Source: Streptomyces longhuiensis
GTDB lineage: Bacteria > Actinomycetota > Actinomycetes > Streptomycetales > Streptomycetaceae
Direction of reading: 5' to 3'
DNA: 64,000 nucleotides
NCBI RefSeq assembly: GCF_020616555.1
Contig: NZ_CP085173.1
Coordinates: 2,987,501 to 3,051,500, forward strand
This document shows, one piece after another, positions 30,642 through 39,255 of the stretch. Each line of letters starts with the position of its first letter. Positions within the stretch are counted from its first letter, which is position 1. The position numbers and the translations under genes were made by a program. Below the pieces are notes generated by a model. That model saw nothing but the letters and a program-made list of their open reading frames with translations, did not search any database and was not told the origin of the DNA.

Positions 30642-31277
30642 ATGTCGACCCATGCAAAGCGTGAACGACTTCTCCTCGCCGACCTGTTGGAGGCGGCGGG
30701 CCCCGACGCCCCGACCCTCTGCGAGGGCTGGACCGCCCGTGATCTCGCGGCCCATGTGGTGGTGCGCGAGCGCCGTGCGGACGCCGCGGGCGGGATCCTG
30801 ATCAAGCAGCTGGCGCAGCGTCTGGAGCGGGTGCAGGCCGAGTTCGCCGAGAAGCCCTACGACGAGCTGATCCAGCTGATCAGGACGGGACCGCCGCGCT
30901 ACTCGCCGTTCTCCCTCAAGCAGATCGACGAGGCGTCGAACGCGGTCGAGTTCTACGTCCATACGGAGGACGTACGCCGCGCGCAGCCGGACTGGACGCC
31001 GCGCGAGCTCGACCCGGTCTTCGCGGACGTGCTGTGGTCTCGCCTCGAGCGGATGGCCCGCGTGGTCGGCCGCAAGTCGCCGGTCGGCCTGGTTCTGCGC
31101 CGCCCGGACGGCCGGACGGTGGTGGCGCACAAGGGCGCGCCCGTGGTGACGGTGACCGGTGAGCCCGGCGAGCTGCTGATGTTCGCGTTCGGCCGGCAGG
31201 ACGCGGCGCGGGTGGAGACGGAAGGCGAGAAGGACGCGATCGGGAAACTGCACGAGGCGAAGCAGCTCGGGATCTGA
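30642..31277 (+). CDS. TIGR03085-type metal-binding protein (mycothiol/DinB-like)
   Basis: 211-residue protein of the mycothiol-dependent maleylpyruvate isomerase N-terminal/DinB-like fold. The N-terminal helix bundle has [20 protein letters not shown] with the metal His, and [17 protein letters not shown] in the middle supplies another conserved His. The C-terminal half ([18 protein letters not shown]) resembles the SCP2-like part of such proteins. It probably acts in thiol-dependent chemistry, but no substrate is known. It is divergent from hisI and convergent with the MFS gene. Confidence 0.75.
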   Translation: MSTHAKRERLLLADLLEAAGPDAPTLCEGWTARDLAAHVVVRERRADAAGGILIKQLAQRLERVQAEFAEKPYDELIQLIRTGPPRYSPFSLKQIDEASNAVEFYVHTEDVRRAQPDWTPRELDPVFADVLWSRLERMARVVGRKSPVGLVLRRPDGRTVVAHKGAPVVTVTGEPGELLMFAFGRQDAARVETEGEKDAIGKLHEAKQLGI

Positions 31278-31284
31278 GGCGGGT

Positions 31285-32532
31285 TCAGGCCGGGAGTTCG
31301 GCGCGGCGCAGCGGCGTGCGGCACAGGCCGTAGACGCCGGCGAGGGCGCAGATCGCGGCGCTGGCCACGAAGACGGGTCCGGTACCCCACAGGCCGACGG
31401 CCGCGCCGGTCAGCGGCATGGTGAGCGGGACGAGGCCGAGGCTGGACAGGCTCGTGACGGCGGTGACCCGGCCGATGTAGGCCGGGTCCGCGTGGGTCTG
31501 CGTGAGCGCTCCGCACAGGGCTCCGCTGAGACCGGCGAGCAGCCCGATGACCAGCGCGACGGCGACCGCGCCGACGAGGTGCGGTACGAAGGCGAGCGCG
31601 CCGATGGCGACGGCGCCGCCCCCCATGGTCGCGGCGAGGACGAGACCGGCGCGCGGCACCCGGCCGCGGACGGCGAGGAGCAGCGAGGCCGCGCCCGCGC
31701 CGACGCCGAACCCGGCGAGCACCGAGCCCATGCCCGAGGCGCCCCAGCCGCGCTGGTCGGCGAGGAGGGTCAGGCCGACGTTCAGGGGGCCGACGAAGCC
31801 GAGGTCGCTGAGGGCGATGACGACGACCAGCGGGGCGAGGACGCTGTGGCGGCGGATGTGGCGCAGGCCGTCCGCGAGGCCGTTCCTCGCCGGGGCGCCG
31901 CTCTTGCCGTTGTCGCCGGGCAGGTCCCGGACGCGCAGGGACATCAGGAGCGGCAGCGAGATCGCGAACAGCAGTCCGGCCGCGCCGAACGCCGCCGCCG
32001 GGCCGCCGAGCGCGACGCCTAGACCGCCCAGGGGCGCGCCCACGACGTTGGCGAGGCGCACCGCGAGTCCGCGCATGCCCTGGACCCGGGCGAGCTGGTC
32101 ACGTCCGGTGACGCGGGCGGGCAGTGCGCCGACGGCCGGCAGGAAGAGGGCGTCGACGACGCCGAAGACCAGGCCGAGGACGGTGAGCGGCCACAGGCCC
32201 GGCTGGGTCGCGAGGAAGAGCCCGGCGACACCGAGGACCGCGGCGCTGCGCACGGCGTCGCTGGCTATGACGATGCGGCGCGGCCCGAGCCGGTCGGCGA
32301 TCACTCCCCCGCCGAGCATCAGCAGGGCCCGGGGTGCCGCGCTCACCGCCATGACGATCCCGGCCTGCGACGGGCTGCCCGACTGGACGGCCGCCCAGGA
32401 CAGGGCGACGTAGTAGATGTTGTCGCCGATCATCGAGGCACCGTAGGCGCCGAGCCAGCGCAGCACGTTGCCGTCGCGGTGGGCGGGCTTCCCGGGGGCG
32501 GGGGTACGGGTGAGGGGCGCGGTCACGGTCAT
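31285..32532 (-). CDS. MFS transporter
   Basis: 415-residue major facilitator protein with about 12 membrane helices. The loop motif GVIADRLGPRRIVIASD after helix 2 is the MFS motif A, and a central hydrophilic loop (VRDLPGDNGKSGAPARNG) divides the two halves. ATG at 32532 is 14 bases downstream of the ArsR-type regulator stop on the same strand, so export of a compound sensed by that regulator is likely. The compound is unknown. Upstream extension of the frame overlaps the regulator gene and is rejected. Confidence 0.88.
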   Translation of the reverse strand: MTVTAPLTRTPAPGKPAHRDGNVLRWLGAYGASMIGDNIYYVALSWAAVQSGSPSQAGIVMAVSAAPRALLMLGGGVIADRLGPRRIVIASDAVRSAAVLGVAGLFLATQPGLWPLTVLGLVFGVVDALFLPAVGALPARVTGRDQLARVQGMRGLAVRLANVVGAPLGGLGVALGGPAAAFGAAGLLFAISLPLLMSLRVRDLPGDNGKSGAPARNGLADGLRHIRRHSVLAPLVVVIALSDLGFVGPLNVGLTLLADQRGWGASGMGSVLAGFGVGAGAASLLLAVRGRVPRAGLVLAATMGGGAVAIGALAFVPHLVGAVAVALVIGLLAGLSGALCGALTQTHADPAYIGRVTAVTSLSSLGLVPLTMPLTGAAVGLWGTGPVFVASAAICALAGVYGLCRTPLRRAELPA

Positions 32533-32546
32533 GGGAGGTGGTCCTC

Positions 32547-33134
32547 TCAGGCGCGGAACGGGAAGCCGTACAGGTGCAGCGCGACGTTCTCGCGCCCTTG
32601 GGTGTCGCCCGCGGCCTGTGCGGCGCGGCCCTGCTCGTCGTACTTCCTGATGACGGCGAGCAACTCGCCTGTCAGCTCGGTCAGTTCGGCCGCCGTCAGA
32701 GGCATCAGGGCTTCGGAGTCCGAGGACGCGGCGCGCCACTCGGAGGCCCAGGTGGAGCGCTCGTCGAGGTAGCGGCGGTAGAGCTCGCTGCGCTGTTCGT
32801 AGAAGAGCCGGGTGGCCGCCTGGTGCGCCGCGGCCTTCTCGGGGGCGTCGCCGAAGTCCGCCTCGTGGATGCTGACGCCGTCGGACGCGGGCTGCCACCA
32901 GCGCTCGCGGCCGTCCCGCCGTGTCCCGGGCGCCTCTTCGATGAGCCCGGCGTCAGCGAGCTTGCGCAGGTGGTAGCTGACCAGCGAGACAGCCCCGTCG
33001 ACCTGCTCGGCGAGCTGCGACGCGGTCGCGGTGCGGGCGACGACCAGGGCGCGGTACAGCTGCGAGCGCAGCGGGTGGGCGAGCGCCTTGAGGGTGCCGA
33101 GGTCCGTGATGCGGCGGGTCTGTTCGTCGGTCAT
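32547..33134 (-). CDS. ArsR-type winged-helix regulator
   Basis: 195-residue transcriptional regulator. The helix-turn-helix is in TLKALAHPLRSQLYRALVVA and TASQLAEQVDGAVSLVSYHL followed by RKLADAGLIEE (residues about 13-70), with a C-terminal helical domain rich in Glu and Arg that may sense a ligand. No metal-binding Cys pair of classic ArsR metal sensors is present. Its ATG sits where transcription should start from the promoter at 33141-33169, which itself contains a palindromic octamer, so autoregulation is likely. The next gene is an MFS exporter. Confidence 0.85.
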   Translation of the reverse strand: MTDEQTRRITDLGTLKALAHPLRSQLYRALVVARTATASQLAEQVDGAVSLVSYHLRKLADAGLIEEAPGTRRDGRERWWQPASDGVSIHEADFGDAPEKAAAHQAATRLFYEQRSELYRRYLDERSTWASEWRAASSDSEALMPLTAAELTELTGELLAVIRKYDEQGRAAQAAGDTQGRENVALHLYGFPFRA

Positions 33135-33140
33135 GACCTG

Positions 33141-33169
33141 AGCCTAGATACGAAAGAAATATTGCGCAA
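33141..33169 (-). promoter_or_regulatory. Promoter giving a probably leaderless mRNA
   Basis: On the minus strand TTGCGC (33169-33164), 17 bases, then TAGGCT (33146-33141) fits the housekeeping Streptomyces promoter well. The A of the regulator's ATG (33134) is seven bases past the -10, at the expected transcription start, and no Shine-Dalgarno is present, which suggests a leaderless transcript. Confidence 0.6.
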
Positions 33170-33183
33170 CAGAAATTGCGCAA
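33162..33183. promoter_or_regulatory. Two palindromic TTGCGCAA octamers (candidate operator)
   Basis: TTGCGCAA occurs at 33162-33169 and 33176-33183, 14 bases centre to centre, one overlapping the -35 hexamer of the regulator's own promoter. This is a good position for autorepression by the ArsR-type protein. Confidence 0.5.
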
Positions 33184-33232
33184 CTGATCCTGCGTATCGG
33201 GCGGAGAAGATCCTGCGCGTCGGGACGAGAAA

Positions 33233-33265
33233 AGGCCCCGGCCACCCTGAGGGTGACCGGGGCCT
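33233..33265 (-). terminator. Terminator after hisF
   Basis: AGGCCCCGGCCACCCT pairs with GGGTGACCGGGGCCT with one mismatch, 21 bases after the hisF stop. It closes the his operon. Confidence 0.8.
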
Positions 33266-33285
33266 GAGAGCGTGCGCTCCCGGTG

Positions 33286-34041
33286 TCAGCGGACGGGGTG
33301 ACCCGCCTCGCGCAGCGTCTCCTTGACCTCGCCGATCCGCAGATCACCGAAGTGGAAGACGGACGCGGCGAGCACCGCGTCGGCACCCGCGCCGATCGCG
33401 GGCGGGAAGTGCTCCAGGCGCCCCGCGCCGCCGGACGCGATCACGGGCACCGTGACGTGCTTGCGGACGGCCGCGATCATCTCGATGTCGTAGCCGTCCT
33501 TCGTGCCGTCGGCGTCCATCGAGTTGAGCAGGATCTCGCCCGCTCCGAGCTCGGCGGCCTCGTGCGCCCACTCGACGGCGTCGATCCCGGCGGACTTGCG
33601 GCCACCGTGCGTCGTCACCTCGAACGTGCCGGACGGTGTGCGGCGCGCGTCGACCGACAGGACGAGCACCTGGCGGCCGAACCGCTCGGCGATCTCGCGG
33701 ATCAGCTCGGGGCGGGCGATGGCGGCCGTGTTCACGCCCACCTTGTCCGCGCCGGCCCGCAGGAGCTTGTCCACGTCGTCCGCCGTGCGGACGCCGCCGC
33801 CGACGGTGAGCGGGATGAAGACCTGTTCGGCGGTGCGGCGCACCACGTCGTAGGTCGTCTCGCGGTTGCCGGAGGACGCCGTGATGTCGAGGAACGTCAG
33901 CTCGTCGGCGCCCTCGGCGTCGTACACCTTCGCCATCTCGACGGGGTCGCCCGCGTCGCGCAGGTTCTGGAAGTTGACGCCCTTGACGACCCGGCCGTTG
34001 TCCACGTCCAGGCAGGGGATGACCCGTACGGCCAGCGTCAT
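33286..34041 (-). CDS. hisF: Imidazole glycerol phosphate synthase, cyclase subunit
   Basis: 251-residue TIM barrel that joins PRFAR with ammonia from HisH to give IGP and AICAR. Motifs: [18 protein letters not shown] with catalytic Asp, [22 protein letters not shown] and the second Asp in [17 protein letters not shown]. The ATG overlaps the ridA stop (ATGA), with GAGGAG upstream. Last gene of the his operon, followed by a terminator. Confidence 0.97.
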   Translation of the reverse strand: MTLAVRVIPCLDVDNGRVVKGVNFQNLRDAGDPVEMAKVYDAEGADELTFLDITASSGNRETTYDVVRRTAEQVFIPLTVGGGVRTADDVDKLLRAGADKVGVNTAAIARPELIREIAERFGRQVLVLSVDARRTPSGTFEVTTHGGRKSAGIDAVEWAHEAAELGAGEILLNSMDADGTKDGYDIEMIAAVRKHVTVPVIASGGAGRLEHFPPAIGAGADAVLAASVFHFGDLRIGEVKETLREAGHPVR

Positions 34042-34439
34042 GACGGTGTGTCTCCTCGGTACGCCTCCACCTCGACCTCGACGACCAGGCTCGGGTCGAT
34101 GAAGCCGGAGACGATGATCATGGATGCGGCGGGGCGGACGGCGTCGAACAGCTCCTTGTGGGCCCGGCCCACGTCGTCCACATCCCGCGCATGGGTGATG
34201 TACATACGGGTGCGCACCACATGCTCGCTCCCGAGCCCGAGGGTCTTGAGAGCGTCGAACGCGGCCTGGAACGCGTTGAGCGTCTGCTCGTACGGCGTTC
34301 CCGCGTCGATGACGCCATTGACCACGGACGTACAACCGGACACCAGGACAAGGCCGTTGGGCAGTTCGACCGCGCGCGAGTAGCCCACGGCCTCCTCCCA
34401 CGGCCCGTCCGAGTCGACCCTGCGTACGCCGTCGATCAT
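34038..34439 (-). CDS. RidA-family protein within the his operon
   Basis: 133-residue protein of the YjgF/YER057c/UK114 (Rid) family, trimeric enzymes that hydrolyse reactive enamines/imines made by PLP enzymes. Seen are [38 protein letters not shown] and [20 protein letters not shown]. The Arg in RTRMYITH corresponds to the active-site Arg region, but this looks closer to a divergent Rid subgroup than to archetypal RidA. Start and stop overlap priA and hisF, so it is fully embedded in the his operon; protecting the pathway from reactive intermediates is inferred. Confidence 0.85.
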   Translation of the reverse strand: MIDGVRRVDSDGPWEEAVGYSRAVELPNGLVLVSGCTSVVNGVIDAGTPYEQTLNAFQAAFDALKTLGLGSEHVVRTRMYITHARDVDDVGRAHKELFDAVRPAASMIIVSGFIDPSLVVEVEVEAYRGDTPS

Positions 34440-35164
34440 GACGCCACCGCGGCGAGGGCCTCTTCCAGCGTGAAGGCCTTCGCGTACAGCGCCTTGCCGA
34501 CGATCGAGCCCTCGACGCCCAGCGGGACGAGCTCGGAGATGGCGCGCAGGTCGTCGAGCGACGAGACGCCGCCGGAGGCGACGACGGGCCGGTCGGTCAC
34601 GGCGCACACGTTGCGCAGGAGCTCCAGGTTCGGGCCCTGCAGCGTGCCGTCCTTGGCGATGTCGGTGACGACGTAGCGGGCGCAGCCCTCGGAGTCGAGG
34701 CGCGCGAGCGTCTCGTAGAGGTCGCCGCCGTCGCGGGTCCAGCCGCGGCCGCGCAGCGTGGTGCCGCGCACGTCGAGGCCCACCGCGATCTTGTCGCCGT
34801 GCTCGGCGATGACCTTGGCGACCCACTCGGGGGTCTCCAGGGCGGCGGTGCCGAGGTTGACGCGGGTGCAGCCGGTGGCGAGCGCGGCGGCGAGCGTGTC
34901 GTCGTCGCGGATGCCGCCGGACAGCTCCACCTTGATGTCCATGGCTCGCGCGACCTCGGCGATCAGGGCGCGGTTGTCGCCCGTGCCGAACGCGGCGTCC
35001 AGGTCCACGAGGTGCAGCCACTCGGCGCCGGAGCGCTGCCACGCGAGGGCGGCCTCGAGCGGGGAACCGTAGGAGGTCTCGGTGCCGGACTCGCCGTGCA
35101 CGAGACGTACGGCCTGGCCGTCGCGGACGTCGACGGCGGGGAGGAGTTCGAGCGTGCGGGACAT
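34436..35164 (-). CDS. priA: Bifunctional HisA/TrpF isomerase PriA
   Basis: 242-residue TIM barrel that isomerises both ProFAR (histidine) and phosphoribosylanthranilate (tryptophan). Motifs: [20 protein letters not shown] with catalytic Asp, [29 protein letters not shown] and [18 protein letters not shown] with the second Asp. The absence of trpF near the trp genes fits the actinobacterial dual role. Its stop overlaps the RidA start, and its ATG overlaps the hisH stop. Confidence 0.95.
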   Translation of the reverse strand: MSRTLELLPAVDVRDGQAVRLVHGESGTETSYGSPLEAALAWQRSGAEWLHLVDLDAAFGTGDNRALIAEVARAMDIKVELSGGIRDDDTLAAALATGCTRVNLGTAALETPEWVAKVIAEHGDKIAVGLDVRGTTLRGRGWTRDGGDLYETLARLDSEGCARYVVTDIAKDGTLQGPNLELLRNVCAVTDRPVVASGGVSSLDDLRAISELVPLGVEGSIVGKALYAKAFTLEEALAAVAS

Positions 35165-35826
35165 CAGAGGGTTCCGATCCAATTCGTGAGGAGCTGGGCG
35201 CCGGCGTCGCCGGACTTCTCGGGGTGGAACTGTGTCGCCCACAGTGCGCCGTTCTCGACGGCGGCGATGAACGGCTCGCCGTGCGTGGCCCACGTGACCT
35301 TCGGCGGGCGCATGTGGACGTTGCCGACCTCGAAGTCCCACTGCTGCACGGCGTAGGAGTGCACGAAGTAGAAGCGGGCGTCGCTGTCGAGACCGGCGAA
35401 GAGCTCGGTGTCCTGCGGCGGGCGGACCGTGTTCCAGCCCATGTGCGGGACGATCTCGGCCTTGAGGGGCTCGACCGTGCCCGGCCACTCGTCGAGGCCC
35501 TCGGCCTCGACGCCGTGCTCGATGCCGCGCGCGAAGAGGATCTGCATGCCGACGCAGATGCCCATCACGGGGCGGCCGCCGGCCAGGCGGCGGTCGATGA
35601 TCCAGTCGCCCCGCGCTTCCTTGAGGCCCTTCATGCAGGCGGCGAAGGCACCCACGCCGGGGACGAGGAGGCCGTCGGCGTTGAGTGCGGTGTCGAAGTC
35701 GCGGGTGATCTCGACGTCCGCGCCCGCGCGGGCCAGGGCCCGCTCGGCCGAACGGACGTTGCCGAACCCGTAGTCGAAGACGACGACCTTCTTGCCGGCT
35801 GTGCCGGCGGGCTTGGCTGAAGTCAT
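35164..35826 (-). CDS. hisH: Imidazole glycerol phosphate synthase, glutamine amidotransferase subunit
   Basis: 220-residue class I glutaminase that feeds ammonia to HisF. The nucleophile Cys is in [11 protein letters not shown], and the His/Glu pair is in [26 protein letters not shown] starts the fold after a 13-residue Ala/Lys-rich extension. ATG at 35826; the stop overlaps priA by one base (TGATG). A small membrane-protein gene lies immediately upstream. Confidence 0.96.
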   Translation of the reverse strand: MTSAKPAGTAGKKVVVFDYGFGNVRSAERALARAGADVEITRDFDTALNADGLLVPGVGAFAACMKGLKEARGDWIIDRRLAGGRPVMGICVGMQILFARGIEHGVEAEGLDEWPGTVEPLKAEIVPHMGWNTVRPPQDTELFAGLDSDARFYFVHSYAVQQWDFEVGNVHMRPPKVTWATHGEPFIAAVENGALWATQFHPEKSGDAGAQLLTNWIGTL

Positions 35827-35846
35827 GGCTGGCTGCTCCCTGCCCC

Positions 35847-36011
35847 TCAGTTCCAGTAGTCGAGCCGCAGGACGCCGGAGACCAGGCACATGGCCGCGGC
35901 GATGGAGAGCAGCGCGATCAGGCCCTTGGGCAAGCCCTGCTTGACGAACGAGATGACGCCGCCGATCAGGAAGAGACCGACGACGATGAGGACGGTGTTG
36001 AGGCCGTTCAT
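35847..36011 (-). CDS. Small two-helix membrane protein between hisH and hisB
   Basis: 54-residue protein starting [20 protein letters not shown], then a basic turn ([10 protein letters not shown]), a second hydrophobic segment ([18 protein letters not shown]) and a short RLDYWN tail. It has good codon usage and lies three bases after the hisB stop, inside an otherwise tightly packed his operon. The purine-rich ribosome site overlaps the end of hisB. It is too short to be found by common length cut-offs. Function unknown; it might anchor or modulate something at the membrane, but there is no evidence. Confidence 0.8.
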   Translation of the reverse strand: MNGLNTVLIVVGLFLIGGVISFVKQGLPKGLIALLSIAAAMCLVSGVLRLDYWN

Positions 36012-36014
36012 GGC

Positions 36015-36608
36015 TTAGAGGGCGCCCTTCGTGGAGGGAAGGATGCCCGCGGCGCGCGGGTCGCGCTCGGACGCGTAACGCAGCGCGCGGGCCAGCGCCT
36101 TGAACTGGCACTCCACGATGTGGTGCGCGTTGCGCCCGTACGGGACGTGGACGTGCAGCGCGATCTGGGCCTGCGCGACGAACGACTCCAGGATGTGCCG
36201 GGTCATCGTCGTGTCGTACGAGCCGATCATGGGGGCCATGTTCTCGGGCTCGGTGTGCACCAGGTAGGGACGGCCGGAGAGGTCGACCGTGACCTGGGCG
36301 AGCGACTCGTCCAGCGGGACGGTGCAGTTGCCGAAGCGGTAGATGCCGACCTTGTCGCCGAGCGCCTGCTTGAAGGCGGCGCCGAGCGCGAGGGCGGTGT
36401 CCTCGATGGTGTGGTGCGTGTCGATGTGCAGGTCGCCCTCGGTCTTGACCGTGAGATCGAAGAGGCCGTGGCGGCCGAGCTGGTCGAGCATGTGGTCGTA
36501 GAAGCCCACGCCCGTCGACACCTCGACCTTGCCGGTGCCGTCGAGGTCGATCTCGACGAGGACCGAGGTCTCCTTGGTGGTCCGCTCCACCCTGCCTACG
36601 CGACTCAT
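36015..36608 (-). CDS. hisB: Imidazoleglycerol-phosphate dehydratase
   Basis: 197-residue Mn2+ enzyme for the sixth histidine step. The duplicated metal motifs are [16 protein letters not shown] with [14 protein letters not shown], and [17 protein letters not shown]. It is monofunctional, without the phosphatase domain of enteric HisB. The ATG overlaps the hisC stop as ATGA. Confidence 0.97.
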   Translation of the reverse strand: MSRVGRVERTTKETSVLVEIDLDGTGKVEVSTGVGFYDHMLDQLGRHGLFDLTVKTEGDLHIDTHHTIEDTALALGAAFKQALGDKVGIYRFGNCTVPLDESLAQVTVDLSGRPYLVHTEPENMAPMIGSYDTTMTRHILESFVAQAQIALHVHVPYGRNAHHIVECQFKALARALRYASERDPRAAGILPSTKGAL

Positions 36609-37720
36609 GCGTTCCGCTCCTTCTTGATTGCGCGTACCGCATCGAGGAACGCGTCGTTCTCGTCCGGGGTGCCCGTGGAGACACGCAGCCACCCGGGTAC
36701 GCCGTTGTCCCGGACCAGGACGCCCCGGTCGAGGATCTTCTGCCACACCGCGTGCGCGGCGCCTTCGCCTTCGAATCGGCCGAACTGCACGAAGTTGGCG
36801 TCCGAGTCGGTCACTTCGTAGCCGGCCGCCCGCAACTCGTTCACCAGGCGGTCGCGTTCGTCCTTCAGCTGCTCGACGTAGCCGAGGAGCGTGTCGGTGT
36901 GCTCCAGGGCGGCGAGCGCCGTGGCCTGGGTGACCGCCGACAGGTGGTACGGCAGGCGCACCAGCTGGACGGCGTCGACGACGGCGGGGGCGGCGGCCAG
37001 GTAGCCGAGGCGCAGGCCCGCCGCGCCGAACGCCTTCGACATCGTGCGCGAGATGACCAGGTTCGGCCGGCCTTCGAGCAGCGGGAGAAGGGACTTCCCG
37101 TGGCTGAACTCGATGTAGGCCTCGTCGACGACGACCATGGACGGCTTGGCCGCCTGCGCGGCCTCGTACAGGGCGAGGACCGTCTCGGGCGGGACGGCGC
37201 TGCCCGTGGGGTTGTTGGGCGTCGTGATGAAGACGACGTCCGGCCGGTTCTCGGCGATGGCCTTCACGGACGCTTCCACGTCGATGGTGAAGTCCGCGCT
37301 GCGCGGTCCGGAGATCCAGCCGGTGCCGGTGCCGCGCGCGATGAGGGCGTGCATCGAGTACGAGGGCTCGAAGCCGATGGCGCTGCGGCCGGGGCCGCCG
37401 AAGGTCTGCAGGAGCTGCTGGAGGACCTCGTTCGAGCCGTTGGCGGCCCAGACGTTCTCGATGCCGACGTGGTGGCCGCCGGTGCGCGTGAGATAGCCGG
37501 CGAGCTCGGTGCGCAGCTGGACCGCGTCCCGGTCGGGGTAGCGGTTGAGGTCGCGGGCGGCCTCGCGCACGCGCTCCGCGATCCGCTCGACGAGCGGCTC
37601 GGGCAGCGGGTAGGGGTTCTCGTTCGTGTTCAGGCGTACGGGTACGTCGAGCTGGGGGGCGCCGTACGGGGACTTGCCGCGCAGCTCGTCCCGTACGGGC
37701 AGATCGTCGATGCCGGTCAC
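36605..37720 (-). CDS. hisC: Histidinol-phosphate aminotransferase
   Basis: 371-residue PLP-dependent class I/II aminotransferase. Motifs: [34 protein letters not shown] and the PLP-Lys in [32 protein letters not shown] closes the fold. The GTG at 37720 overlaps the hisD stop. Length normal. Confidence 0.97.
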   Translation of the reverse strand: MTGIDDLPVRDELRGKSPYGAPQLDVPVRLNTNENPYPLPEPLVERIAERVREAARDLNRYPDRDAVQLRTELAGYLTRTGGHHVGIENVWAANGSNEVLQQLLQTFGGPGRSAIGFEPSYSMHALIARGTGTGWISGPRSADFTIDVEASVKAIAENRPDVVFITTPNNPTGSAVPPETVLALYEAAQAAKPSMVVVDEAYIEFSHGKSLLPLLEGRPNLVISRTMSKAFGAAGLRLGYLAAAPAVVDAVQLVRLPYHLSAVTQATALAALEHTDTLLGYVEQLKDERDRLVNELRAAGYEVTDSDANFVQFGRFEGEGAAHAVWQKILDRGVLVRDNGVPGWLRVSTGTPDENDAFLDAVRAIKKERNA

Positions 37721-39039
37721 TGGCCGGGAACCTTCCATTCGAACCTTGCCTTGATCGCCGCGCCGTGCGCGGGCAGGTCCTCCGCCTCGGCGAGCGTGAC
37801 CACGTGGTGGGCCACGTCGGCGAGGGCCTCGCGCGTGTAGTCGACGATGTGGATGCCGCGCAGGAAGGACTGGACGGACAGACCGGACGAGTGGCAGGCG
37901 CAGCCGCCGGTGGGCAGCACGTGGTTGGAGCCCGCGGCGTAGTCGCCGAGGGAGACCGGCGCCCAGGGGCCGACGAAGATCGCGCCGGCGTTCTTCACGC
38001 GCTGGGCGACCGCGGCGGCGTCGGCGGTCTGGATCTCCAGGTGCTCGGCGCCGTACGCGTCGACGACACGCAGGCCCTCGTCGACCCCGTCGACCAGGAC
38101 GATCGCGGACTGCCTGCCGCGCAGGGCGGGGACGATCCGGTCGTCGATGTGCTTGGTGGCCGCGACCTGCGGCTCCAGCTCCCTCTCGACGGCGTCCGCG
38201 AGCTCCGCCGAGTCCGTGACGAGGACGGCGGCGGCGAGCGGGTCGTGCTCGGCCTGGCTGATCAGGTCGGACGCGACGTGCGCCGGGTCGGCGGTGGCGT
38301 CCGCGAGGACCGCGATCTCCGTCGGGCCCGCCTCGGCGTCGATGCCGATGAGGCCGGTGAAGTAGCGCTTGGCCGCGGCGACCCAGATGTTTCCGGGGCC
38401 GGTGACCATGTTCGCCGGGGCGCAGGACTCGGTGCCGTGCGCGAACATCGCGACGGCCGTGGCGCCGCCCGCGGCGTACACCTCGTCGACGCCGAGCAGC
38501 GCGCACGCGGCCAGGATCGTCGGGTGCGGGAGGCCGTCGAACTCCGCCTGGGCCGGCGAGGCGAGGGCGATCGACTCGACGCCGGCCTCCTGCGCGGGCA
38601 CCACGTTCATGATCACGGAGGACGGGTAGACCGAGCGACCGCCCGGCGCGTAGAGCCCGACGCGCTCGACGGGCACCCACTTCTCGGTGACCGAGCCGCC
38701 GGGGACGACCTGCGTGGTGTGGGTGGTGCGGCGCTGCTCGCGGTGGACGATGCGGGCCCGGCGGATCGACTCCTCCAGAGCCGCGCGGACGGCGGGGTCC
38801 AGCTGCTCGAGGGCGTCCTGGAGGGCCTTGGCGGGAACCCGTACGGATTCCAGCTTCACCCCGTCGAACTGCTCCGCGTAGTCGATCAGTGCCGCGTCGC
38901 CACGATGATGCACGGCCTCGCAGATCGGACGCACCTTCTCGAGGGCGGCCTGAACGTCGAAGTCGGCTCGGGGCAGCAGGTCGCGCAGTGCGGGGCCCTC
39001 GGGGAGGGCGTCGCCGCGCAGATCGATTCGGGAGATCAC
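37717..39039 (-). CDS. hisD: Histidinol dehydrogenase
   Basis: 440-residue zinc enzyme that oxidises histidinol to histidine in two NAD+-dependent steps. Motifs: [63 protein letters not shown] and [18 protein letters not shown]. The GTG at 39039 begins [10 protein letters not shown]. It is the first gene of the his operon; a perfect 23-base inverted repeat sits 39 bases upstream. Confidence 0.97.
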   Translation of the reverse strand: MISRIDLRGDALPEGPALRDLLPRADFDVQAALEKVRPICEAVHHRGDAALIDYAEQFDGVKLESVRVPAKALQDALEQLDPAVRAALEESIRRARIVHREQRRTTHTTQVVPGGSVTEKWVPVERVGLYAPGGRSVYPSSVIMNVVPAQEAGVESIALASPAQAEFDGLPHPTILAACALLGVDEVYAAGGATAVAMFAHGTESCAPANMVTGPGNIWVAAAKRYFTGLIGIDAEAGPTEIAVLADATADPAHVASDLISQAEHDPLAAAVLVTDSAELADAVERELEPQVAATKHIDDRIVPALRGRQSAIVLVDGVDEGLRVVDAYGAEHLEIQTADAAAVAQRVKNAGAIFVGPWAPVSLGDYAAGSNHVLPTGGCACHSSGLSVQSFLRGIHIVDYTREALADVAHHVVTLAEAEDLPAHGAAIKARFEWKVPGQ

Positions 39040-39077
39040 GTGCTCAATTCTCGCAGACGCCACATGAGCGACCGACG

Positions 39078-39100
39078 TCCGTATCAATGGCTGATACGGA
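39078..39100. promoter_or_regulatory. Perfect inverted repeat upstream of hisD
   Basis: TCCGTATCA (39078-39086) and TGATACGGA (39092-39100) are exact 9-base inverted arms with a 5-base spacer, 39-61 bases before the hisD start. Size, symmetry and position fit a dimeric repressor operator for the his operon. The regulator is not identified. Confidence 0.5.
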
Positions 39101-39255
39101 TCACCGCGCGAGACCGGAGGAAGACCTTCACCAGTAGCGTTCAGGCCGTCACTCAGCGGGCATGAACAGTTGTACGAAACCCACGAGTAGCGGAGCCGTA
39201 CCGGGACGTGCGGGCTCTGTGTGGATTCGGGGGTCTACGGGGAGGAAGACGAGTC

